This document shows, in pieces, positions 1-15,802 of a stretch of 64,000 nt of DNA. The notes beneath the pieces are model-generated. The model was not told where the DNA came from. It did not search any database and saw only the letters and a program-made list of their open reading frames with translations. The translations under genes and the position numbers were made by a program. Position 1 is the first letter of the stretch; each line of letters starts with the position of its first letter. Origin of the DNA: Wallemia ichthyophaga EXF-994 (taxonomy: Eukaryota > Basidiomycota > Wallemiomycetes > Wallemiales > Wallemiaceae); assembly GCF_000400465.1 (NCBI RefSeq), contig NW_008806284.1, forward strand, positions 186,001 through 250,000, given 5' to 3'.

Positions 1-2841
1 ACGGCAGCAAATTGGATTCGGCCGATGGATCCAACAGTCCGAATCCACCACAGTCTGCGGAGCTTAGCAGTCCACCAAAGGAAGCAGACAAGGCTCCAAA
101 GACCGACTCACACGACTCACGCGACCTCCAACAACGCGACAGCGGGATATCTCCGAAAGACCCCAGCTCTAGTCCACCGCCTTCAGACGCTGCTCGACGT
201 GTCAAGATATATAAGCTCACTACCCAAGACTGGGTCGATCATGGCACTGGGTTTTGCACGGGAATCTACGACTCAGACCACGACGAGGCGATGCTTGTCG
301 TTACCAACGAAGACAACCAAGATCAGGTACTCCTCAATCATCATATAAGTCCCGCCGATATATACTCGCGGCAGCAAGATACTTTGATAGTATGGACAGA
401 GTCTGATGGCACTGACTGTGCTCTCTCTTTCCAGGAAGCTGATGGCTGTCTCGAAATGTGGGACTTCATCTCCCAGGTCCAGCGACACGTTCAGAAGGCT
501 GATGATTATCCGTATATCATCGATTCACCCGTCCAGCGGAGACAAAAATCGAGTCAAAAACTTAACCTGCCGCCGGAACGTCCAGACTTGGGAAATTTGG
601 AAGACGTGTGCTTCTGTATAAAGGAGTGCCTTACTAGGACCATCACCAACATGCATCAAAAAGAACGGTTCATCACTTGGCTCATTAACAATAATTACAT
701 CGCTCAGCTTATTTCAGTTTTCAATCAAGCTGAGGACCTAGAAGCACTGAGCGAATTGCACGTACTGTGCACTATCTTCCATCAGCTATGTGAGACGTCT
801 TCTTTACCTCGTGGATGATTACTCACACTGTCTCACAGTATCGGCAAATGATAGCGTTGTTTTTGAGTATGTCCTTTCCGATGATATATTCTTGGGCATG
901 TGCGGTGTGTTGGAGTATGACCCTGAGTATCCTACTCTCAAAGCATCGTATCGACTCGATCTCACTACGACATCGCGATACAAAGAAGTAGTGCAGATCA
1001 ATGACCTAGGCTTGAAGTCTAAGATACATCAGACCTACCGTCTCCTATACCTCAAAGACGTAATTTTGGCGAGAACTCTAGACGACTCGACTTTCACTTT
1101 ACTCAATTCATTCGTCTATTATAACCAGATCGATATCATAAAACATATCCAAAACGATAAGGATTTCCTCGATAGGTTGTTTGGGATCTTCAGCGATTCA
1201 TCAAGTGATACTGTCGATCCGCCACCTACTTTACGTCAAGATGCAGTCTTGTTCCTTAGGGATTTATGCACGATGGGCAAAAACGTACAGATACAGACAA
1301 GGCAGGAGCTTTATAGGGCGTTAGTCAATCGAAACTTATTGAACGTTTGCAAATGGTCAATCAAGAGGAGTGAACCGATCTTGCATAATACTGGGTCAGA
1401 AATCCTAATGATCGTCATTGACAATGAGCCTAATACTGTCAGACTTTATATTCTCAACGAAGCAAATTCGACAAAGGAGAAATCCAAGGAGAATTACACA
1501 CTAATGCAGGAGATGTGCTTTAGCTTGGATAGCAGTAGAGATCTAGGATATAGGAATCAAATAGCTGAGGCTATCAGATTGCTTCTCGAGCCGCCGCTAT
1601 CTGCGTCAGAAGCTGCGTGGACAGTCGCTAAACCTAAGGCTGATCCTACGAGTGATGAGTTCCTCAGCTATTTCTATGATACATGTATCAATGGACTCTT
1701 CAAGCCACTGCTCGATATTCCTGACATATCTCTACATGAAGGTAAGTGAGGACATATTATAGTTGACGCAATCTAACTATATCAAAGCACCTCCTCAACT
1801 TGACTTTGACAAAGCCACTCTAGCGCTTGCTCTCTGCGATCTCCTGTCTTTCTTCGTCTTGAATCATCACTTCAGAGCACAATACTTTATCCTCCAAACG
1901 CCTATCTCGGCTAAGATAGTACAATTACTGCGCGTCAAGCAGAAGTATTTGAGGCTTGGTGGGTTATTTATTAAAATTACGGTCTTTGCTGATATAGTTT
2001 AGCCGCATTGCGATACCTCCGCGCTTGCGTCTCGCTCAATAATGAGTTTATAGTGCGGTACATCGATAAGCAGGACATATTCAAACCAATGCTCGATGTT
2101 GCTCTAAGAGAGGGCCGTAAGGATAACCTGATCAGCGCTTCTATTCTGGATCTTTTTGAAACAATTCGAAGAATTAATAACAGGACGATGATTAATAGTC
2201 TAGTTGGAAATCATGAGGACGATGTGAAGCAATTGATTAAATACCCCCTACTGAGTGAATTATTCACTAAATTGTACTACAGATGGGAGCAGCTCAATGA
2301 ACCAGCCCAGCCAGAGGCGTCAACGAGCACCGTGATTGATAATTCGGGCGGGTTCATTCGTGAACGAAAATCAAGTGATGCAACAGCTGAGGATGACTAC
2401 TTTAATAAGGATGACGGTGAAGATGAGGCTCGTAATTATATAAACGACGATCCTGGCGGAGGAGGATTAGGGCCAGGGTCGGGTTCGCATAAAGTAACGC
2501 ATCAATCACTTAACAACACGCCGACTGCCACGTCGACAAGTCTTGTCGATTACATGGATGAAGACGAGGAAGAGAATACACGGCCTTTACCTGAAACACC
2601 TAAAAAAGAAGAGGAGGAAGAGGAGAAGCAGGAGCAGGGAGAGAAAGAAAAGCCAGCTGAGGATCGACTTACACAAATGGAAGTGAAGCTGTCGGAGAAG
2701 AGGCAGCGCGAAGATGATGAAGATGACCAGGTTGCTCAGTTGATGCATAGTAAGAAACGACTCTCACCGAATGTTAGTGAGACTCAGACTAATGATGATA
2801 AATGTTCAACGAGTAGTTCGAATAATAGTGTCAGCAGTTAA
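1..2841 (+). CDS. PSY2: PP4 phosphatase regulatory subunit 3 (PSY2/SMK1 family), 5' partial
   Basis: Regulatory subunit of protein phosphatase 4, which acts in DNA-damage checkpoint recovery and, in animals, longevity signalling. Exons as read: <1-789, 839-1741, 1788-1958, 2003-2841, giving at least 896 aa. The three introns are 49, 46 and 44 nt, and all joins keep frame. After an acidic/Pro-rich leader comes a PH/EVH1-like domain (starts RVKIYKLTTQDWVDHGTGFC), then the SMK-1 domain (GNLEDVCFCIKECL onward) and armadillo-like helices (CDLLSFFVLNHHFRAQYF). The C-terminal 200 residues are acidic, Lys/Glu-rich and probably disordered. The frame is open to base 1 with no in-frame ATG before the PH domain, so the true start lies upstream of the window. 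Family assignment is by recalled motifs and is strong. Confidence 0.9.
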
Positions 2842-2999
2842 TGATTAATTCCTATAACATTTATACACATATTTATTGTCATTGCCGATATTGCCGCCAT
2901 TATGTTTGATAAAATACCATTTAAGTAACTTCTAAAGCCTTTAAATGCCTTGAGCTAAAGGATTACGACATTCTTGGATCTGAAGACACCTTGTTGTTT

Positions 3000-5292
3000 A
3001 TGACCACCAACACGGAATGTATAAATGCTTATTCCGAGATCTACAAATATCCCAAGAGGAGGCACTTAAATCAAAACTCTCATAGTGAAAATATCGACGC
3101 CACCACTCAATCTCTCCCTTCGAAATCACAGCCGTCGACTTCGACCCACGCCGCAACCGTATCGGGAATTTCATCACCATCCAACGGCACCAAACTTAAA
3201 GACAGAGTTTTGTCTAGGCTAGCTTGGTCAAAGAGGGAGGATATACCATCACTGTTTGATGAGCGTGCTTCCGTTAAGTTCGCATTAGATAGGTGCTATG
3301 ACTGGGAGGAGAGTATTGCGATATACAAAGACAACCGCGTGGAAATCTACGGTGATCATTCAATGCCATTCAGGATGAGCAAAGAAGTCAAGTTGAGCGT
3401 CGATTTACAATCAAATGGCACCAGCGTCAGCTTGTACTCCGCCACAGATTTCTGTCTCTGTATACGCACCTCACCGCCTAAACACCATTTACCCAGACGA
3501 TACGCTGGTACTAATCTTATTTTCCTCAAATTCAAGACTATCAAGATTGCCAAGACGTGGTTATGGACAATGTGGACAATTAAGAATTCAAACAAACTTC
3601 CAAAAGAATTAGATGTCAAGCTGCCAGCTCTTGGTTCCCACGTCAGGTTCCCAATCGACTTTACTGATCACAATGATGTCAATAGCCACGCGATAGTTGC
3701 AAGATGTAGAAACATACTTACTAGAATGGACATCAGAGGTGTCACTCCAGAAAAATCTACACAAACAGGCTTCTCATTATGCTGGCGTAGAGGTAAGTTC
3801 GGTCTAGAGTGGTTGAGTAACCAAGCTACGTACGAAGAGATTCTCGTTGGTTGTTGCATGCTCCAAACTCAGGTATTTCCAAAATTGGAACTAAGAAGAC
3901 GAGCATTTGAAAAAGTTGGCATTAAATACGACGCCAACACCACACTATACCCTCCTCAACCAGTTGAAGGCCATCTCAGTAGAATAACGCTGATATCACA
4001 AAAAAGAGTAAAGACATACCTCAGTACACATGATTCTCTTATTTTCGTGCTCAAAAATACAACAGCGTCGCTGAAAGCATCACATGATGATGAGTTAGAC
4101 AAGATGCGTTGCTGTAGACAGATCAGAGAGGCTGTTGGTTTCATTGATATGGGACATATCGTATCAATTAGAAGGATTTTTGAGAGTCCAAAACGTAAAG
4201 ACGAATACCCGATCTATATCGACGACAAGCTCCACAACGGCGATAAGGTCTGGGACAAGCATGAGGAGGGTGACGAAGGAAGTGAAGAAGTGTTTGGAAA
4301 ACTATCTCAGAATGAGAAGAACGAGCTACATACAAGGAGGCAATTTGGACTGGAGTTAGTCTCTGGTCACTTTGCCAAGTTTGAAGTGAGTATCGGGAAT
4401 TTTAAGTTTCCGCATAGGCTAATCTTCAACAGGCACCCTCAGTTAAGCTTTGCTTAGAATGGATTGTAAGCTTAGGAGAGTTATGCTCGTATTGGAATAA
4501 ACGAACGAGAACAGACGCAAATCTGTTGATGGAAATATCGAATTGCGGACTAGCTGCACCTCATGCTGCAAACGCAATCAATCAACTAGTCGTACCGACG
4601 AATATACCCCATAATGATGATGACGGACCAGCTGTTGAAGATCCAGATGCCGGTGCACCGCTCCTATCACAGCTTTGGAACTGGAGTGTACTTGAGAACA
4701 TCAAACCTATAGTGAAAATCGGAAAATGCTTTATGAGGAAGTCTTTTAGAGGATCTTGGAGGTGGGAGCATTACAATCGCATGTTGCTACTTCTGACAGT
4801 TGCAATAGTGAATACATACTTATTCTTACTGCTGATGGAATGCTACATAGATGGCAGATAGCCCCACTCAATCCATCGAAAAGTAAGAAAGCCAATGAGA
4901 TACTTAATAGAAAAAAGTCTTCAATAAGTCTTTATCACGCATTCGTATTAACATCAGATGATTTGATACTCGTTAATTCCAGCGACGAGATACAGACACC
5001 AACAAAAGGGCTGCGAATGTCATCAAGGAGAGCAGCTAAAGCTCCTGATAGACTGTATGACGATGGACTTATCGCATGTGAATCTGAACCCTCAGACCTG
5101 GCATTCATGCTGTGGTGCAGACCTAAGTCGAAGAAGGCTATTGATTGCTTGGATAAGGACGCGGATAAATTCGAAGTTAGAACTAGATCAAGGTTGGAGA
5201 GGGATCACTGGTGCTGGTGTTTGGAATCAATTATTGATAGAATCTCAGAAGAAAACAATGATGTTTTTAGAAACGTTTCTGGGATTTCCTAA
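3000..5292 (+). CDS. Spo71/Mug56-like PH-domain protein
   Basis: Exons 3000-4385, 4433-4761, 4800-5292, giving 735 aa. The introns are 47 and 38 nt; the first has a CTAAT branch-like site. Visible parts are a Ser/Thr-rich N-terminus, a block starting LKDRVLSRLAWSKREDIPS, a first PH-like region (residues ~100-230), and a second PH-like region near the C-terminus running from KCFMRKSFRGS across the 38-nt intron to WCWCLESIIDRI. This arrangement resembles the fungal Spo71/Mug56 family, which recruits Vps13 to the prospore membrane in yeast. That role is inferred by family only. The reading frame stays open upstream of the ATG at 3000, back to a stop at 2922, and the upstream codons look protein-like, so an extra 5' exon is possible. 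Confidence 0.65.
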
Positions 5293-5332
5293 TGTGTTTT
5301 GTATTTGTACATTTCTTTTTAACTATACATCC

Positions 5333-8361
<3,029 letters not shown>

Positions 8362-8387
8362 TCCACACTACACCGTCATCGACGTGA

Positions 8388-8717
8388 TTAAAGCGATAGA
8401 TATAGTATAATACAAATTAATATTCCGATAAAATTAATTTGCGTGGGTGGTATAGCGCTCGTAGCATGTGAAATTGTCGTGCAGCTTGTGTTTGCGATTG
8501 AATACGTGTGCAAGCTAGCCTTCAGTTGGGTGGTGTTGTAGTAGTAACAAGTCGGTTGAGTGTGATTCTGGCATTCGGTACTTTGAAAATCTCCGCCAAC
8601 GGCGCTGCAGGCCATCTTTATAGCCTGGCGCCGTATTTCCGAATCGTTAGGCGTATACACGAAAAAGGTGCCTGTGCACCCCCTATCGCCGTCGTCGAAG
8701 CATGTAGAGCTTTCCAT
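8388..8717 (-). CDS. small Cys-rich protein, possibly GPI-anchored, doubtful
   Basis: A 109-aa frame with six cysteines before the tail, several N-glycosylation sequons (NHT, NTT, NTS) and a hydrophobic C-terminus (INFIGILICIILYL) like a GPI-attachment signal. It has no signal peptide. A stop codon directly precedes the ATG, and I found no upstream exon that would supply a leader. It ends 26 bp before the PEX6 start codon on the same strand, so it would overlap the PEX6 promoter. I do not recognise a family. It may be a chance frame or may lack a first exon I could not find. Confidence 0.35.
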   Translation of the reverse strand: MESSTCFDDGDRGCTGTFFVYTPNDSEIRRQAIKMACSAVGGDFQSTECQNHTQPTCYYYNTTQLKASLHTYSIANTSCTTISHATSAIPPTQINFIGILICIILYLSL

Positions 8718-8880
8718 TTAGTGGTGCAACTGCGAACGCGTCAGCCTTATTACCGCTGCCAATTTCCTGCCTACTATCCCAGTCCCACTTTGCGGTTTGG
8801 TGTGATGAGCAACATATAAAATGCCTGGACGAACGTAATTGATCTCAGGAACCGAATTAGAGATACAAATTTGACCGATT

Positions 8881-9684
8881 TTATATTTTCTCATAGATGC
8901 GAACGATGCAACGCGCATTCTCCAACTTGATGGGATAATCTATGCTTTCAGACAGCCTGAACCACTTGGAATCCTCGGAACACACCTTGTTCCACTTGCT
9001 CTGCAGGGTGTGATCGAGTATCATCGTCAGCGGGTACTCTCGCCCACCGCCTCCGACTTGTATATTCGATAAGCCAACGCTCTCCGCAACAACCAGCTTT
9101 GTGCCAGGCTTAGACTGCTCAGTTATCTTGTTGAGGAGCTGCAAAGTGGACTTCTTGGACTGAATAAAAAGCTCTGATATTGTAAACAGTATCGTTATCA
9201 TATCCACTCCCTCATAAGAAATACTGCTGTCACTTAAGACGTTTTTATTGAGAAATTCAACGTCTACGCCATCCTTGAATTCAGTTTGCAGCCTATTAAC
9301 CACCTTGTCCCACTTTCCAATGTCTATCAGCGAAAGCTGCACGTCGCTTAAACCAATCTCTTCTACTAGATGCTGCATTCCACTCAGCTCAGATCCTGCT
9401 CCTCCTCCGATGCTGTTAACACGCATCCCGTCTCTCAGTCCAAGCAGCCTGCTGTGTTCCTTCATCATCCTGTAGTACACAATAGCCCTCGACGGCACGT
9501 ATCTCGCCAGATACGCATCGAGATACTCGTCATTCCCAAACGCTTCCAAGTAGTTTTTGTTGTACAGGTCACGCTTCAAACATTGCAATATACTGCTGAA
9601 ATACCTGCTCGTAATCGTAGATGATGTAATTTTCTTGAACTTATCGACCAATGCTTGTTCTCGATCGGGTGATTCGGAGATCAT
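8881..9684 (-). CDS. BMT6: 25S rRNA (uridine-N3) methyltransferase, BMT6-like
   Basis: Intronless, 267 aa, ATG at 9684. The helical N-terminus includes YLARYVPSRAIVYYRMM, followed by the SAM-binding loop VNSIGGGAGSELSGM (residues ~88-102), an acidic second strand (LSLIDIGKW) and a C-terminal Rossmann half (MITILFTISELF, KLVVAESVGLSN). This order matches the yeast Bmt6 family (Methyltransf_34), which makes m3U2843 in 25S rRNA in the nucleolus. Length is at the short end for the family. The tail ends in IVRIYEKI with no extension. Confidence 0.8.
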   Translation of the reverse strand: MISESPDREQALVDKFKKITSSTITSRYFSSILQCLKRDLYNKNYLEAFGNDEYLDAYLARYVPSRAIVYYRMMKEHSRLLGLRDGMRVNSIGGGAGSELSGMQHLVEEIGLSDVQLSLIDIGKWDKVVNRLQTEFKDGVDVEFLNKNVLSDSSISYEGVDMITILFTISELFIQSKKSTLQLLNKITEQSKPGTKLVVAESVGLSNIQVGGGGREYPLTMILDHTLQSKWNKVCSEDSKWFRLSESIDYPIKLENARCIVRIYEKI

Positions 9685-9898
9685 GATATATCTTGATGAT
9701 TTGAGTTAAAGGGGTAGGAATTTGCAATTCGAGGGCTTCTGAGAGTAGCATGTAAAAACTTACAGAGAGAGTAGGAAGTCTGTGACTGCGACGAACATTT
9801 GGCCGCAAAAGTTTTTCCGCGACAAAGACACAAAGTACTAAATAGGAATAAGTCTAAATGCATCGAAATATATTACAAGTATCCGAAAAATCCATAAT

Positions 9899-11681
9899 CT
9901 ATGCTGTTACTGTTTTATCCGACTGTTCGCTCTTCTCCTCCAAACCCAGCATCTCCTTCTCGCGTTGCTCATACTCTCTTATAGATTGGCTAAACTGCGA
10001 CTTCTGTCTGATCTTCTCCCCGTACTTAAACAGAATAAATGGTACCACCCCGAGCAATGCCGCTATGATTGCTATAGTGCAGCTCGTCCAGTTGAAACCC
10101 GTCATTGAGTCATACCACCGGGTGATATAAAGCGGTGTAGTTCCACCCATGAGATTTCTAAAGACATTCTGTGCAGATATAGCCGAAGACGCATAGAGTC
10201 TGTAAGCATCGCTCATGTACGCGAAGGAGGTATTGTAGATGATGTAGATACTGAACAGGATGACAGTGAGTCCTACACACTGCCCCATCCAATGGACATC
10301 CGGATAAGACGTCCATGCATAGATGAAGCATCCAACAGGGAGGCAAACACCACCCACCATAGCCAGGTACAGTCTAGCTTCCGGTGTCCTCTTTTTCTGG
10401 TAGAGTCTCTCCTGCAAAAAGTAGTTGGCAATACCGCCAAGGGCCAATCCCAATACGAATGTGATGTAAAGCAACCCGATTGAGCCAGGTGACCAATCGC
10501 GCTGTGTCTGGAATATGTGTCCGATAGAAGAAATGATAGAATAGAAAATAAACCACGCGAAACCCATCCATAGCGAAAACGCGATGACTATAGGCTCGGT
10601 GAAGAGAATGTAAATAGGTCGCGTCACAGACACTGTCATGAGTTGTTTGAAGTTTGGTCTCTCCAATTCCGATTTGGCTACATAGCGATTATCACCTGTC
10701 TTTTTGCGCAGCTTCTTTGCTTTTGCGTTAAGTACAGCAGATGCGCGTGTCTCTCCCATTGCAATGATGAAGAAAAACCATACGAATGTAGCGATGAGCT
10801 CGACGTATTCTATCCATTCGTAACCGAGGCCCTTCTCCATCATCCACGAGAAACAAAGTGGAAAAATTCCAGCCTGTTGTCTTCATTAGAACGGTTTGTT
10901 TCAACAGCTGGTTCGCACTCACACCCTGCAATGCTGACATAGAGAAAAACGACATGGGTATGCCCCTAGTCTCGTCGTCGAAAATGTCAGCAATAGATCC
11001 ACCGACGAGTGTCGAACCTGCAGTATGTTAGTTTTGGCTGTTTGTTTCGAGCCGAACATACCGGTCGACGCTGCCAAACCGCTTATTAGTCTACCCAGCA
11101 CAACTCCGGTTATGGTGGGCGACAGCGAGATAGTGATAAACATGCACATAAAGATAAAGTAGCTAACTACGTATACTCTGTATCTGCCGATTATTTCTGA
11201 AAACGGAGCCAGAAAGAGCGGTCCAAGTGCGTAGCTGGGTTTGAGGTGAGTTGTGACGCTTTGAGCTCGAAATCTCCATACCCAATAACATAAATGCTGC
11301 GTAAGAGTATTAGAGGTGCTTATCATCGTTCGTTCTCGCACTCACCCTAATCCGAGCTCGAACAAGGTGGAAGAAGTGTTGAGCTGCTCAATCAAATCAG
11401 CTTCAGCGCCAGGAGCTGCATAGCCTGAATAGTATAAATCAGATACTCTATCGCCGTTTTACAGAGCTATTTCGTACCACTAGACGCCCCGCTAACCAAA
11501 AATGAGAAGCCACATAAAGCCAGCGTTGTAAAGTACTTCCGCCTTAATCACAATCTTAGACGCCTGCTTCGAAAATCTACGTAACCCACGGCTTAGACCA
11601 GTTAAAGGGATTCTCGTGCTCCTCTAACGATACCCAAATGACCTCGCTATCCTTGCTGGCCTCATTGTCATCTTTGCTCAT
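9899..11681 (-). CDS. DHA1-type MFS transporter (minus-strand copy) with a 15-nt microexon
   Basis: Eight exons (complement): 11590-11681, 11478-11542, 11346-11424, 11282-11296, 11062-11234, 10923-11017 and 9899-10873; the fourth listed is a 15-nt microexon, and seven pieces in total give 497 aa. All six introns are 44-53 nt and all phases agree. The N-terminus carries the ENPFNWSKP motif typical of fungal polyamine/drug DHA1 transporters (D/ENPxNW). TM1 is followed by VSGASSGYAAPGAEADLIEQ. The microexon completes TM2 (GLGIYVIGYALGPLF), and then comes the signature loop APFSEIIGR. Twelve membrane segments are expected. The substrate is unknown. It is transcribed divergently from the tandem pair at 11.8-15.6 kb, with 145 bp between start codons, and shares the family with them. 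Confidence 0.85.
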
Positions 11682-11826
11682 AGCTTGATTTGCGTTTCGT
11701 CGTAAGAATTAAACCGATGTCCCGGTGAATGTAACTATGACTGTTTCTATGACTCACCCAACCGAGCTTATTCCACTCTAGCCGAAATCGCCTTTCATAA
11801 TCACAATCAACCTAAAACGGAAGAGA

Positions 11827-13543
11827 ATGGTAGCCACCGGAATTGATCCTGGTGATGATAGCTTCAGCCGGAGTTTAAGCAGATGCAGCACAGTCCACGA
11901 TTCTACTCCGCCAGAACAGAAATCAGTCTCAAATTGGGTGGAAATCGACGACAGTGATGACCCTCAACGCTGGCCGCAGTCTGAGAAGCTCAAGGTTATG
12001 ATTGCTACAATCGGATTTTGTATTCTGGTATCAGGTGCATCCTCTTCGTTCGCTGTCGGAGTTTCAAGTATGGTCGACGATCTCCATACTTCGACAGAAT
12101 TGGGTAGCACGGCGTTGGCTATTTTCGTTATTGGCTTTGCTATAGCTCCTATGTTCTTCGCCGGGGCGTCCGAAGAGCTCGGTAGAACTCCTATGTATGC
12201 TATCACGTTTACTATCTATGGCGCTATGTTTCTACCTATAGGATTATGCAGTAGCATCACTGGCATCATTATTTCTCGCTTTATTCAGGGTCTCGCTGGT
12301 AGCTCTGGCAGCACTATGGTCGCCGGTTAGTTGGCTACCCACTCTAGAGCAACTTTTGACGCTTGGTTGCAGGAACAATATCAGATCTATATGGTAGCCA
12401 TGAAAGGGGCATCTATATGAGCTTTTTTGCCTTGAGCACAATGTCTAGTAAGTTTGACTGCAATTACAAAATTCTCAATCTCATCGATCACTAGGCACGG
12501 GTATCACACCTATGGTCTACTCATTTGTGCCACTAAAAACATCGCTCAGTGTTGCAGGTAGCTCCGGTCAAGGTGGTTGGCGCTGGATTCAGATAATACA
12601 GTGTATAGTGACAGCGTGCTACGGCATAGTCATGGTTTTGTTTCTGAAAGAGACGCGCATAAACGTCATAATGAAGAAAAAGGCTAGGAGAATGCGCAAA
12701 GAGACTGGAGATACAACAATCAAGGCACATGCAGAAGTGTTCAAGCCAACTAAGAAGGAATTACTGCAACAAAGTCTCTTCAGACCCATGCAATACTTAA
12801 CCCAAGAACCTATAGTAATCGCTTTTAGCTTCTTTATCGGATATGCCTGGGCTATCTTCTACTCTTTTATTGCCAGTATCACTCACGTCTTCCTCACTCT
12901 TTACGAAGATAACTACGGCATGAATCAGGGTACTGTAGGATACGTTTATGCTTCGATCGTAGTGGGTAGTGTGTTTGGTTTCCTCTTCAACTACTTTTTC
13001 CAGGAGAAATTTTTCTTCCAACGTTTCAACAAGAGTCGTCCCGTTGAGGCAAGACTAGGCGGTGCGATGGCATCGGGAATTATTTTTCCAATTGGTGCAT
13101 TCATATACGCATTCACTCTATACCCACACGTCCACCCAGCCGGACCTTGTGTCGGGCTGACCGTCATCCTAACAGGCATGTTTTCCATCTACCTATCATC
13201 TATGTCATATCTAGCAGACTGTTACCAAGCAAACGCCAGTAGTGCATTAGCTGCGATTGCTTTGATTCGTAACCTGACCGGAGGTGTAGTTATTCTGGTA
13301 ATAAGGCAGTGGTATGATGGGATGGGATTTGTTTGGGCTGGTTTACTTATTAGCCTTCTGGCTGTAGTGTTTGCTACAGTACCCATAGCGCTCTTCTTCT
13401 TTGGCAAACAATTGCGAATGAGGTCGAAATTCGCTCAGGAGATAGCAAAGATGTTGGAGGACGAGCGACTTGCAGTAAAGCAGGAGCAATTCAGTGAGAA
13501 CCCCGTTGAGATAGACAGACGCACGTCTATACAGCAGGTGTAA
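11827..13543 (+). CDS. DHA1-type MFS transporter, tandem copy 1
   Basis: Exons 11827-12325, 12373-12447, 12495-13543, giving 540 aa. Both introns are 47 nt. A cytosolic N-terminus is followed by the DDPQRWPQ motif (counterpart of DxPxNW), then twelve predicted membrane segments. Signature features are SEELGR after TM2, GLAGSSGSTMVAGTISDLYG spanning the first intron, and the central cytosolic loop INVIMKKKARRMRKETGD. That loop is almost the same in the next gene, so the two are tandem paralogues. It is probably a plasma-membrane drug/polyamine-type H+ antiporter; substrate not predictable. Confidence 0.88.
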
Positions 13544-13794
13544 GGGTACATCTGTATATTTTGGATTATTTGGATTATTTTCGGATCATTTACAGCATTT
13601 TTCACCTCATTTAGAGCATTTTTCCACATTTTTCGCACTTTTCAAGAATCAGCCAATTGCATTTACATAAATTCAAGCATTGTAAAATACATTTTGATGA
13701 AATTAACGCGTTTTTTTACGCGACTTGTGCTGAGTCAATTCAAACCTTATCGTTAAAATTCGGTAGGGTATCCGAGTGAGAAGATAAAAATAGA

Positions 13795-15641
13795 TTGTTT
13801 ATCTGGCGACGTCTACAAAGAACTTGTCAAAGATCCTTAATCACAATTAATTCTTCTACTTCACGCGTCCATCACCTAAACGCTCCTAGCGAGCTAAGCC
13901 GATCAAGTAGCAGCACAATAGATGTGAATTTAGACACTCGAGAGACATACAACGACAATTCAAACTATAAATCAGACACGGATAAGGACAGTCAGCATGT
14001 TCAGCACATATTCATAGAGATTGACGACAAGGATGATCCGATGCGATGGCCCAAGTATAAAAAGATGAGGATAGCGATAGCAGCTATTGGTTTCTCAGTT
14101 TTCGTGTCTGCCAGCACGGCTACCTTTGCACAGGGATTGTACCAGCTCGTGACCGATCTGGATACCACCACCGAGCTCGCGAATGTAGCTCAGGGAATCT
14201 TCGTCGTTGCTTTTGCTTTCCCGCCCATGCTTCTGGCAGGGCTTTCGGAGGAATATGGAAGGAGTAAGATGTGAGTGGTTGAGTGATTCGCAACACAAGT
14301 CTAACAAGACTTAGATTCCTCGTCTCTTACGCTCTCTACACACTTTTGCACCTCCCGATAGCCCTATCGACGAATATTACAGGCGTTATCCTCGGTCGTC
14401 TCTTCCAAGGCTTGGCAGCGAGTACAGGATCGACGCTGACGGCTGGTACGATAGCTGATATTTATACGGGCTATCATCGAGCACTGTGGATGTCAATTTT
14501 TGCAGCCTCTTCTCCTCTAGCCACCGGGGTTGCACCAGTTGTTTACTCATACGTACCCTCCAACTACGCGCTGCACTTCAAAGGTAGCAGTGGTGTTGGC
14601 GGATGGCGCTGGATACAAATTATCCAGATGATAGTGGCATTTGTGTGGGGTATTGTTCTGTGTTTATGGTTTAGGGAAACGCGCGTAAACGTAATCATGA
14701 AGAAGAAGGCTAGAAGAATGCGCAAGGAGACTGGCGACCACTCTCTCCAAGCTGAAGCGGAGCAGTACCGGATGTCGAAGCATCAGATGTTTCGTAATAG
14801 CTTCTTACGACCGTTGAAATTCTTACTGACAGAGCCAATAGTGGCTGTAATGAGCATGTTTATCGGGTGAGTTATAATTAAAACCGACAAGCCTGCACGC
14901 TTGTTATGTTGATAGTTCTCTTACTCCGACTTAGGTTCGCCTGGGCTGTCTTTTTCTCTCTACAGGCTAGCATATCGCACGTCTTCTTGACTCTGTATAG
15001 CGACAACTATGCCATGACTCATGGCTCCGTTGGTTTCGTCTTTATCGCCATCATAGTGGGTACTGTTATTGGTTTTGTTTTCAACCTCTACTTCCAAGAA
15101 AAGTGGTTTTACGACAAGTTTCATCCGCGCTACTCTGTCGAAGCTAGGCTCGGCTCGAGTATGGTATCCGGTATTGTTTTCCCTATCGGCGCTTTCATAT
15201 ATGCGTTCACAACGTACAGTTTCGTGCACTGGATTGCGCCGTGCATCGCAATCACGGTAATTATGGCAGGTATCTTTCCAATCTACTACAGCTCAATGAA
15301 TTATCTCTCTGAATGTTACGGAACGACGGCATCCTCAGCACTAGCGTCTATAGCGATGGTGCGAAATCTGACAGGTGAGGCGTTTGTGGATGATTGCGAG
15401 GTTTTTATTTCTAACTGCTCTCTCTCTCCTAGGCGGGTGCATTCAATTCGTTATTCTCCAATGGCTCGACGGACTCGGGGATAGATTTCAGTATGCGCTG
15501 CTTATGATAGCAGTGATGGCTACAGCGTTAGCAGTGATACCGATTGCACTCTTTCTATTCGGGTCTCGTATACGCCAGCGATCGACGTACGCGCAGGCTA
15601 TATCTGCCAACGAAAGCGCAACAGTTGCTGAAAAAGATTAG
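13795..15641 (+). CDS. DHA1-type MFS transporter, tandem copy 2 (start unresolved)
   Basis: Exons <13795-14270, 14315-14866, 14935-15374, 15433-15641. Introns are 44, 68 and 58 nt. It contains the DDPMRWPKY motif, SEEYGR after TM2, GLAASTGSTLTAGTIADIY, and VNVIMKKKARRMRKETGD in the central loop, close to the neighbouring gene at 11.8-13.5 kb. Exon positions in the second half differ from the neighbour, which has no introns there, so introns were gained or lost after duplication. No in-frame ATG precedes the conserved region, so either a short first exon lies in 13.55-13.8 kb or the start was missed. The N-terminus is therefore provisional. Confidence 0.8.
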
Positions 15642-15802
15642 CTTGATAGACGCGAGTCTGTCAATCAGGCGTAGTGTCGATTGTGATTATAGATAATTAG
15701 CAGGAATGTCTTGGGAAAAGAAAATTGTCTTCATCTATAAAGGATTGATTGATATTCTAATATTTCATCTATAAAAGTCTGATATCTAAAATTGCACGCC
15801 AT

